Positions 7,727 through 13,380 of a DNA stretch of 13,380 nt are shown one piece after another. Where the stretch lies: positions 1 to 13,380 of the forward strand of contig JASLJB010000259.1 of the NCBI GenBank assembly GCA_030152605.1, in the 5' to 3' direction. Both the position numbers and the translations under genes were made by a program. The notes beneath the pieces were generated by a model. The model ran no database searches, was not told where the DNA came from, and worked only from the letters and a program-made list of their open reading frames with translations. The first letter of the stretch is position 1. Each line of letters begins with the position of its first letter. This stretch comes from Acinetobacter sp. Lineage in GTDB: Bacteria; Pseudomonadota; Gammaproteobacteria; Pseudomonadales; Moraxellaceae.

Positions 7727-8743
7727 TTAGAAGCGCACTTGGGCACCGATATTCAGATTGAAATGTTGATTGGATAGACCCCCAGCATTTTCAATACGCA
7801 TGCTTTTTTTATCTAGATTGGATGTGTAGTTTAAAGGCCCTCTGGCGAGTTTAAACTCACTCCAATTCACTTCACTAAACAGCTTGATATTAGGTTTGAC
7901 ATAATAACCGGCATTTAGATTTAGGCCATAAAAATGGGTATCTTTAAGCTCAGTTTTAAATTCGATATCACGCGCATAATGCTGATCGATCGATTCAGCC
8001 TTGACCCAAGGGCTATACTTTAAAGTGCTATTCAGTTCGAGTTTACCCAAGTTATATTGCGCACTGACACCAATATACGGCGTGCTGAACTTTTGTTGAT
8101 AGCCAATCATTACTTGGTTGGGATTAAACTTGCCCTTATAGGCCATTGCAGTGCCGGGGATATATTGATGATCCATATCTTTGATGCTGTATTGGAAATT
8201 ACCGCCTTTGGCACTCCAGCGCATACGGTTTTGTTGATAACCTGCCACCGCGCCGATTTGATAACTCGGGCTGGAGATCAGGGTTTGATTCAGATTCAGA
8301 TCTAATTCATTGGCATATTTTAGATCTGTATTTGGATGGTTTGACCAATCAGTGAGACGATCGCGTTTATTGGGGTCGAGCCAGTCATAATCGTTCATGC
8401 CGGTGGTAGTTTTATTTAAAGTCGACCAGCCTTGTAGTTTCACGGTCGTCAGTGGAGATAATTGCACAGCCAATGCCGCATTTGCGGTCGGTGTGGTTTT
8501 AATTTCCCAGTCCAGTTGTGAGTTTTTTGATTGAGCGCCATAAATAAATTCTTTTGCTTCACCACCAGCTAAAACCCCCATCGCCAAACTGACGGCAACT
8601 TTGGGATAGTGGTCTCGCGCAGCATTGGATGTGTCAGAAGAAGGTTGAGCTTCCGGATGGGTGTGCACAGCAGTATCAGTATGCGTTGCCGCGATGAGGG
8701 AGGGGGAGATGATGGCAGCCAAGAGAGCAGCATATACTTTCAT
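7727..8743 (-). CDS. Omptin-family outer-membrane protease
   Basis: An integral outer-membrane beta-barrel aspartate-type protease of 338 residues, related to OmpT/Pla/PgtE, which cleave surface-exposed or host proteins next to basic residues. A signal peptide covers residues 1-19 (hydrophobic core, LIAA before Thr20). The barrel is recognisable along its length: SQLDWE, GWSTLN, HPNTDLKYANELDLNLN, AVAGYQQNR, PYIGVSAQYN, LKYSPWVKA and NAGYYVKPNIKLF all match omptin blocks. The catalytic residues are present: Asp118 and Asp120 in MNDYDW, and Asp253 with His255 in IDQHY. The last residue is Phe, as needed by the BAM insertion machinery. Unusually, about 28 residues lie between cleavage site and first strand, some 15 more than in OmpT, with four histidines (21, 27, 29, 45). 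AAAGGA seven bases before the ATG supports the start. Omptins are best known from enterobacteria, so presence here suggests possible transfer. Confidence 0.93.
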   Translation of the reverse strand: MKVYAALLAAIISPSLIAATHTDTAVHTHPEAQPSSDTSNAARDHYPKVAVSLAMGVLAGGEAKEFIYGAQSKNSQLDWEIKTTPTANAALAVQLSPLTTVKLQGWSTLNKTTTGMNDYDWLDPNKRDRLTDWSNHPNTDLKYANELDLNLNQTLISSPSYQIGAVAGYQQNRMRWSAKGGNFQYSIKDMDHQYIPGTAMAYKGKFNPNQVMIGYQQKFSTPYIGVSAQYNLGKLELNSTLKYSPWVKAESIDQHYARDIEFKTELKDTHFYGLNLNAGYYVKPNIKLFSEVNWSEFKLARGPLNYTSNLDKKSMRIENAGGLSNQHFNLNIGAQVRF

Positions 8744-9167
8744 TTATATTCCTTTGCATTATTTTTTGATTGATCAAGCTAATGAACGCATTTCATCCAA
8801 CATCACACTCGGTATTATTTTTACGCGATGAAGATATATATGATGTGTGCTGAAATGAGCTTTATTATATTGACTGTTTAATTGTACTTAATAATTAAAA
8901 AGTAGATCGGCTTTATAATGATCGATCGAATTCTATTAAATATATTTGCTTAAAAATTGAGGTTTATTCTTTGCGCGGCATGATTATAAAATTGAGATGC
9001 GATTCATAAAAATATCAATGATCAGTGCATGAATGGGTTTTAAATTTATTTAATGTGGATTTGAGTGTTACTGGTCGAATCAAGCTCTGCATAAAGCAGA
9101 GCTTGAAGGGCTTATAGGGGTTGTGTGGCTGAACAAATATTTTTCAGCATACAGCACGTACTGCTAC
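8744..9167. other. AT-rich gene-free region upstream of the omptin gene
   Basis: No coding region, RNA gene or mobile-element end is recognisable here. It is visibly more AT-rich than the flanking genes, especially 8840-9060. It should carry the omptin promoter on the minus strand: a perfect TATAAT occurs at 8869-8864, about 120 bases before the start codon, but without a good -35 partner. The distal end holds the alr terminator hairpin. A second, weak stem (GCTGAA at 9128-9133 with TTCAGC at 9143-9148) sits between that and the alr stop. Confidence 0.6.
9080..9106. terminator. Hairpin downstream of alr
   Basis: A perfect 11-bp stem (9080-9090 with 9096-9106, arms TCAAGCTCTGC and GCAGAGCTTGA) surrounds loop ATAAA. 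It is about 60 bases after the alr stop on the minus strand. No T tract follows on that strand, so termination by this stem alone is uncertain; it may also block 3' exonucleases. Confidence 0.65.
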
Positions 9168-10238
9168 TTAGCTGACATGCCGTTCTGGACGTGGGCTTAA
9201 ACGACAGAGTAGCTCATAGCCAATGGTGCCGTTAGCACGGGCCACATCATCCACTAAACGATGTTTACCCCACAGCTCAACCGACTGCCCGATCTTGACA
9301 TCTAGGCCTGTGACATCCACTGCGATCATATCCATAGAGACACGGCCGACCACAGCAGCATCCTGTGCATTGATATTGACGTAGTTCTGCTGCACATAGG
9401 CGCGAGGATAGCCATCACCATAGCCAATCGACACCACCGCGATCGTCATCGCAGACGGGGCTTGGAAGGTCGAGCCATAACCGACATATTCGCCGGCTTG
9501 AATTTGATTCAGCGCGATAATCTCAGCATAGAAGCTCATCACCGCTTGCAGCTCAAGTTGTTGCGCGGATTGATCAGCAAAAGGCGAGGCACCGTAGAGC
9601 ATAATGCCCGGACGAACATAGTCAAAGTGCAGTTCTGGCCATTTGTAGATCGCAGCCGAGTTACAGCAGGAGGCCAGTACTGGTGCGCAGGCGGATTTAA
9701 TCGCCAAGAACTGATCAATCTGCTGTTGATTCATCGGATGATCACAGTCTGCGTTGGCAAAGTGCATGGTCAAGACACAGGTGAATCCGAGTGCTTTGAG
9801 TTGCTGGATCACCGCCACGATTTCATCTGCTTTAAAGCCAAGGCGATTCATGCCACTGTTGAGCTTGACCCAGACTTTGAGGTCTTGGGCGAGGTATTGC
9901 TGCTGATACTGAATCAGCCACTGCAGTTGCTGCTGATGATGGATCACCAGCTCAATACGATTGCTGATCACGATCGGCATTTCATCGCTATGAAACACAC
10001 CCTCGATCAGGGTAATGTCTTTTTGGTTGCCGACTTGGCGGATCTGTAAGGCCTCTTCAAGACAGGCGACCCCAAAGGCATCACTGGCTGCTAAGGCATC
10101 TAAACAGTGATGTACGCCGTGACCGTAGGCATTGGCCTTGACCATGCTAACTGTTTTTGCATGTGGCGCGAGTTGTTGAACCCGATTTAAATTTGATTTC
10201 AGTGCTTCACGGTCTATATACACTGTTGCTTGGCGCAC
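9168..10238 (-). CDS. alr: Alanine racemase (PLP-dependent)
   Basis: Interconverts L- and D-alanine in the cytoplasm, supplying D-alanine for peptidoglycan. The 356-residue length from the chosen start is normal for the family. Fold type III motifs are clear: Lys34 in SMVKANAYGHG binds pyridoxal phosphate as a Schiff base, and Tyr254 in EYVGYGSTF is the second catalytic base from the opposite subunit. HFANAD, RPGIMLYG and GRVSMDMIAVD are further family blocks. I chose GTG at 10238 rather than upstream ATG codons: AGGAG lies eight bases upstream (10247-10251) and the resulting N-terminus RQATVYIDREAL matches the family, whereas the extra 55 residues from 10403 do not. It could be the biosynthetic alr or a catabolic dadX; the position near dnaB and lack of a dadA neighbour favour alr. 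A hairpin lies in its leader and another after its stop. Confidence 0.95.
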   Translation of the reverse strand: MRQATVYIDREALKSNLNRVQQLAPHAKTVSMVKANAYGHGVHHCLDALAASDAFGVACLEEALQIRQVGNQKDITLIEGVFHSDEMPIVISNRIELVIHHQQQLQWLIQYQQQYLAQDLKVWVKLNSGMNRLGFKADEIVAVIQQLKALGFTCVLTMHFANADCDHPMNQQQIDQFLAIKSACAPVLASCCNSAAIYKWPELHFDYVRPGIMLYGASPFADQSAQQLELQAVMSFYAEIIALNQIQAGEYVGYGSTFQAPSAMTIAVVSIGYGDGYPRAYVQQNYVNINAQDAAVVGRVSMDMIAVDVTGLDVKIGQSVELWGKHRLVDDVARANGTIGYELLCRLSPRPERHVS

Positions 10239-10688
10239 CCTGCTGACTCCTGGAGAATAATGGTCGTTGCGCTCACTGCGATCGAAGCGCGAGTGAGTGG
10301 TCTGGCCTTTTGAATAAAGAATACTTTTGAAATAAAGCATAAGATGCTGTGCTTTGATCATCAGACGGCTATGCGCAGACTGCTGATCTTCAACATCGGA
10401 CAATATTGTAGACCCAACAGCTTGAAATAAACATCATTGCCGTTTGAATTTTAAAGTTTTTTAAAGTTTGGACTTGGACTGGTGTGGTGGGTTGATGCTG
10501 GGTGGCAAGATGGGATTGGACTGAAGTGCTGCACTGTTTAGAAATAGCACAAACAACCGGGCGATTTACAATGAAGATCAAAGATAGAGGGTGGTTTATA
10601 GGGTTGAATACGATAAACTTCATGCAATAACAGCTTGAGCCTCGGCTTGGGTTTTAACAGTTGATCAATTTTTGATTCGGAGATAAAC
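10239..10688. other. Gene-free region between alr and the DUF4259 gene
   Basis: A 450-base divergent intergenic region. The alr side holds the leader hairpin and a near-direct repeat, CTTTTGAATAAAG at 10307-10319 and CTTTTGAAATAAAG at 10324-10337. Short open frames on the minus strand here (about 10390-10777) show no family similarity and no convincing ribosome-binding site. No RNA gene is recognised and I found no clear promoter pair for either neighbour. Confidence 0.55.
10270..10299 (-). promoter_or_regulatory. Hairpin in the alr leader
   Basis: CGCTCACTGCG (10270-10280) can pair with CGC-G-AGTGAGTG (10288-10299), giving about 11-12 base pairs including one G-T pair and one bulged G (10291), with a seven-base loop. 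It lies some 20 bases upstream of the alr ribosome-binding site. It may affect mRNA stability or translation; no sequestration of the AGGAG is evident. Confidence 0.4.
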
Positions 10689-11102
10689 ATGGGTGCATGG
10701 TCACACGAGCCTTTTGGAAATGATTCAGCCTGCGATTGGGCCAGTGATTTGCAAGGCACGACAGATTTTTCGGTCATTGAAACTGCATTGGATGAAATGA
10801 TCGAAGCAGAAGATGATTATCTCGATGCTGATCTCGGTTCTGCTGCGATTGCCGCGGCTGAAGTGTTGGCCAAAGTATTGGCACAGCCAACACAAAGCGA
10901 AGGTTATCCTGATGAGGTCGATGCGTGGCTTGATCAAGTCGAGTCTAAGCCAAGTACTGAACTGCTGCAAAAAGCCCAACGTGCCTTGGAGTTGGTACTC
11001 ACTGAAGAGTCTGAGCTGTATGAGCTTTGGATGGAAAGTGAAGAATATATGCTGTGGCAAGAGAGTGTATTTAAACTTCAGGCTGCACTATTGGCTGCTT
11101 AG
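10689..11102 (+). CDS. DUF4259-family small acidic protein
   Basis: A 137-residue protein of unknown function. The opening MGAWSHEPFGNDSACDWASDL fits the DUF4259 signature (MGAWG-x-PF-x-ND-x-A-x-DW), and the remainder, with repeated helices rich in Asp and Glu and a Trp-containing segment near the C-terminus (ELYELWMESEEYMLWQ), is consistent with that all-alpha family. No signal peptide or membrane segment is visible, so it is likely cytoplasmic. GGAG six bases upstream of the ATG is a good ribosome-binding site. The gene stands alone on the + strand between the divergent alr and the convergent dnaB, and ends in a strong bidirectional terminator. Its neighbours give no functional hint; related proteins are found singly in many bacteria. 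Gene reality is secure, the family call is fairly sure, the function is unknown. Confidence 0.85.
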   Translation: MGAWSHEPFGNDSACDWASDLQGTTDFSVIETALDEMIEAEDDYLDADLGSAAIAAAEVLAKVLAQPTQSEGYPDEVDAWLDQVESKPSTELLQKAQRALELVLTEESELYELWMESEEYMLWQESVFKLQAALLAA

Positions 11103-11137
11103 GCTGCTCGCAAGCTCGTAAACTTTAGACAATCGTT

Positions 11138-11177
11138 AAAAAGCCCTGCAACCGTCTGAACAGGTGCAGGGCTTTTT
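11138..11177. terminator. Bidirectional terminator between the DUF4259 gene and dnaB
   Basis: A 13-bp perfect stem, AAAAAGCCCTGCA (11138-11150) with TGCAGGGCTTTTT (11165-11177), around a 14-base loop. The A run on one side and T run on the other make it a rho-independent terminator in both directions, 35 bases after the DUF4259 stop and 30 bases beyond the dnaB end. Confidence 0.93.
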
Positions 11178-11206
11178 ATTGAAACTATCAGTATCAGGCT
11201 TTTGAG

Positions 11207-12652
11207 TTATTCCTCATCGTCATACTGAGCATAGTACTCAGGTGACAAGTTACTAAAGCGGGTGTAAATCCCTTCAAAGGCCAAGCGTACCGTACCGATC
11301 GGGCCGTTACGCTGTTTACCAATCACGATCTCCGCAGTACCGGCTTCTTTGGACTCTTTGTTATAAACCTCATCACGGTAAATAAACATAATTAAATCCG
11401 CATCCTGCTCGATCGCACCGGACTCACGTAAGTCAGACATCACTGGACGTTTATTCGGACGGTTCTCCAGCGATCGGTTCAACTGCGACAGTGCGATCAC
11501 GGGACACATCATTTCCTTGGCCAAAGCTTTTAAGCTTCGTGAAATTTCCGAAATCTCACCCACACGGTTATCGCCCATACCCGGGACTTTCATCAACTGC
11601 AAGTAATCGACCATGATACAGCCAAGTTTACCGCCGTGTTGCTTGGCGATCCGGCGCGCACGGGCACGTAACTCGGTCGGTGGTAGGGCAGAGGAGTCAT
11701 CGATATAGAGATGCTTTTCTTGTAACTGTAAAATGGTGCCGGTGACTTTCGACCATTCATCGCCATCGAGTTTACCGGAACGTAAATGGCCTTGGTGCAC
11801 CTTGCCATAGGCAGAAATCAAACGCATCGCAATTGAGTCTGCGGGCATCTCCATCGAGAACACCAACGCCGGTAGGTCACAGTTGAACAGTACACTTTCG
11901 ACCAAGTTCATGGCGAAGGTGGTTTTACCCATCGAGGGACGTGCTGCCACGATGATCAAGTCACCGGCCTGCATGCCCGAGGTTTTATTATCCAGTTCAA
12001 CAAAGCCAGTGGTGAGACCGGTAATATTGCCTTCCATCTGCGATAACTCATTCAGTTTGTCGAAGACATCGGCAACCACGGAGCTAATCGCTTTCGGGCC
12101 TTGGGCTTTGGCGTTGTTGTTGTGTTGTTCGGCGATCGAGAAAATATTGGTTTCAGCCAGGTCTAAGATTTCACTGACTTCACGACCTTTGGTGTCGTAA
12201 GCATTTTGCAGGATCTCGTTGCCGACCTTGATCATATTACGTAGTGTGGCGAATTCACGGATCTTGGTGGCATAGGTTTCGAGGTTATAGAAACTCGATG
12301 GCGAATCGGCCATCAATTGCATCAAATATTCCTCACCACCGACCGCATCGAGTAGATTTTGTTTGATCAGCCAGTCATTGACCAAGACCGCATCATAGGG
12401 CGAGTTATCTTGGGCCAGCTTTTCAATGGCGCGGTAAATATATTTATGTCGCGTGGCATAGAAGTCAGCTTCACTTAAAATATCACTGACCTGTTCAAAC
12501 GATTCTGCCACGGTCATCAATGCAGCAAGAACGGCTTGTTCAATGGCTAAGTTATGTGGCGGGGTACGAAATTCTTTTAATTGCTTAGAGTCATTGCCTT
12601 GTGCACCTGCATTAAAAGTATTCGTTGCAACAGTAGCAGTAGCTTGGGACAT
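11207..12652 (-). CDS. dnaB: Replicative DNA helicase DnaB
   Basis: The hexameric 5'-3' helicase that unwinds DNA at the replication fork and recruits primase. Length 481 is slightly above E. coli DnaB (471). An extra low-complexity N-terminus (residues 1-28, rich in Ala, Thr and Asn) precedes the helical primase-interacting N-terminal domain (about 30-130), which begins at PPHNLAIEQAVLAALM. A linker leads to the RecA-like motor: Walker A AARPSMGKTT (236-245), Walker B CIMVDYLQL (345-353), the MSDLRESGAIEQDAD block with Arg409, and GKQRNGP (445-451) near the arginine finger. No intein is present, although DnaB is a common intein host. The ATG at 12652 is preceded by AAGG. Gene order rplI-dnaB-alr on one strand is conserved in related genomes, but terminators here suggest separate transcription. 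Confidence 0.98.
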   Translation of the reverse strand: MSQATATVATNTFNAGAQGNDSKQLKEFRTPPHNLAIEQAVLAALMTVAESFEQVSDILSEADFYATRHKYIYRAIEKLAQDNSPYDAVLVNDWLIKQNLLDAVGGEEYLMQLMADSPSSFYNLETYATKIREFATLRNMIKVGNEILQNAYDTKGREVSEILDLAETNIFSIAEQHNNNAKAQGPKAISSVVADVFDKLNELSQMEGNITGLTTGFVELDNKTSGMQAGDLIIVAARPSMGKTTFAMNLVESVLFNCDLPALVFSMEMPADSIAMRLISAYGKVHQGHLRSGKLDGDEWSKVTGTILQLQEKHLYIDDSSALPPTELRARARRIAKQHGGKLGCIMVDYLQLMKVPGMGDNRVGEISEISRSLKALAKEMMCPVIALSQLNRSLENRPNKRPVMSDLRESGAIEQDADLIMFIYRDEVYNKESKEAGTAEIVIGKQRNGPIGTVRLAFEGIYTRFSNLSPEYYAQYDDEE

Positions 12653-12866
12653 AGAAGACCTTGATATTCCTAATAAAACAAAAGGTTAAGGAGATTTGGG
12701 ACGCTACTGTGCACATAGTATGGCAACCAATAGAGTCGCGAGTTTCCTCAGCGCAGCGTGATCTTATCTTAAAGCAAAAGACAGCAAGTTCATATCGCTA
12801 AAACAGTCGCTTGAGTAGCGGGGATATTTTGAGTGTAAATCATTGAAATTGATAGAATCATAGAGC
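12653..12866 (-). other. dnaB leader region
   Basis: About 210 bases between the rplI terminator and the dnaB start, expected to hold the dnaB promoter because the terminator would stop read-through. On the minus strand TTGCTG and TAAGAT occur around 12792-12766 with a short 15-base spacer, a weak candidate only. No open frame or RNA gene is recognised. Confidence 0.4.
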
Positions 12867-12897
12867 AAAAAAAAGCATGCTTGCGCATGCTTTTTTT
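12867..12897. terminator. Terminator of the rpsR-rplI operon
   Basis: GCATGC (12875-12880) pairs with GCATGC (12885-12890) around a TTGC loop, extended by a run of eight A on one side and seven T on the other. It lies 12 bases beyond the rplI stop on the minus strand and has the classical rho-independent form in both directions. Confidence 0.92.
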
Positions 12898-12908
12898 CTT
12901 GCATCAAA

Positions 12909-13355
12909 TTACTCAGAAACGATTGTTACGAGTACTTCTGCAACAACATCATGGTGCAATTGGATTGCGATGTTGAATTCGCCTGTGTGACGTAGAGCAC
13001 CGTTCGGTAAACGAACTTCGCCACGGTCAACAGTCAAGCCAGCATTGGTCAATGCGTCTGCGATATCACGCGTACCGATTGAACCGAATAGTTTACCTTC
13101 GTCGCCTGCTTTCGCAGTAATGACGATGTTCACTTCGTTCAATTGATCAGCACGAGCTTGAGCAGCAGCTAAAACACCAGCTTCTTGCTTTTCTAACTCA
13201 GCACGGCGAGCTTCGAAAGCTGCAGTGTTTGATTCAGTAGCAGCAACTGCTTTACCTTGTGGGATAAGGTAGTTACGGCCGTAACCGGCTTTAACTGAAA
13301 CTTTATCACCAAGTTTGCCAAGGTTTTTAATGCGTTGTAATAAAATAATGTCCAC
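12909..13355 (-). CDS. rplI: 50S ribosomal protein L9
   Basis: A large-subunit ribosomal protein that binds 23S rRNA near the L1 stalk and helps maintain reading-frame fidelity. The 148-residue length is standard. The N-terminal RNA-binding domain (1 to about 45) shows DIILLQRIKNLGKLGDKVSVKAGYGRNYLIPQGKA, followed by the long connecting helix (about 45-75, AAFEARRAELEKQEA) and the C-terminal domain containing GEGKLFGSIGTRDI-like sequence (GDEGKLFGSIGTRDI). The start codon is GTG at 13355: the codon before GAC-ATT is GTG, and GAGG six bases upstream gives a good ribosome-binding site that overlaps the rpsR stop. It is co-transcribed with rpsR, eight bases upstream, and followed by a strong terminator. 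Confidence 0.98.
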   Translation of the reverse strand: MDIILLQRIKNLGKLGDKVSVKAGYGRNYLIPQGKAVAATESNTAAFEARRAELEKQEAGVLAAAQARADQLNEVNIVITAKAGDEGKLFGSIGTRDIADALTNAGLTVDRGEVRLPNGALRHTGEFNIAIQLHHDVVAEVLVTIVSE

Positions 13356-13363
13356 AGATCACC

Positions 13364-13380
13364 TCACTTATGGTTGTCAG
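13364..13380 (-). CDS. rpsR: 30S ribosomal protein S18, C-terminal end (partial)
   Basis: Only the last codons are in the window. Read on the minus strand they give Asp-Asn-His-Lys-stop (GAC AAC CAT AAG TGA) after a partial codon ending CT, consistent with the Thr-Asp-Asn-His-Lys tail I recall for Acinetobacter S18. The position, eight bases before rplI on the same strand, fits the conserved rpsF-rpsR-rplI operon. The identification rests on five codons plus context. Confidence 0.7.

Noticed and set aside
8871..8895. Possible PhoP box (TGTTTA-N5-TGTTTA) upstream of the omptin gene, as in enterobacterial omptins
   Set aside because: One half-site (TGTTTA) is present but the second position reads ACTTAA, too poor a match to claim.
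10239..10403. 55-residue N-terminal extension of alanine racemase
   Set aside because: No similarity to the family; the GTG at 10238 has a well-spaced AGGAG and gives the expected length.
11207..12652. Intein in DnaB
   Set aside because: The helicase motifs run without interruption and the protein is of normal length.
1..13380. CRISPR array, tRNA or rRNA genes, insertion sequences, integrase
   Set aside because: No regularly spaced repeat array, cloverleaf, rRNA-like stretch, transposase or terminal inverted repeats were seen by eye on either strand.

Overview
The window looks like chromosomal DNA of a gammaproteobacterium, most likely Acinetobacter. The main support is the same-strand order rpsR-rplI-dnaB-alr at the right end and the close match of these housekeeping proteins, and of malate synthase G, to what I remember of that genus. 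The species cannot be fixed from the sequence alone. The bases look like one chromosome without insertion sequences, CRISPR arrays, tRNAs or rRNAs.

Layout, left to right. (1) glcB (malate synthase G, +) ends in a strong hairpin terminator shared with a convergent gene. (2) That gene is a WYL-domain transcriptional regulator (-). It is divergent from (3) a four-gene + strand cluster: a circularly permuted ATP-grasp protein, a short alpha-E (DUF403) protein, a transglutaminase-like protein whose start overlaps the previous stop by four bases, and Anbu, the bacterial 'ancestral beta-subunit' proteasome homologue. A 15-bp tandem repeat lies in the gap before anbu. (4) A convergent omptin-family outer-membrane protease (-) follows, with all four catalytic residues and a histidine-containing N-terminal extension. 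It sits below an AT-rich gene-free stretch of about 420 bases. (5) alr (alanine racemase, -, GTG start), a DUF4259 protein (+), dnaB (replicative helicase, -), rplI (ribosomal protein L9, -, GTG start) and the last codons of rpsR (-) finish the window.

How the genes relate. The Anbu cluster is the most interesting part. Comparative genomics has grouped these four families as a conserved bacterial association in which ATP-grasp, alpha-E and transglutaminase proteins are predicted to make, modify or cleave a peptide or amide tag and Anbu to hydrolyse a substrate. The physiological substrate is not known to me. The regulator divergent from the cluster and the surface protease convergent with it are natural candidates for functional partners, but that link is inference from position only. 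The rest is housekeeping: glyoxylate bypass, cell-wall D-alanine supply, replication and translation. Intergenic hairpins mark most transcription-unit ends: after glcB/WYL, between anbu and the omptin gene, after alr, between the DUF4259 gene and dnaB, and after rplI.
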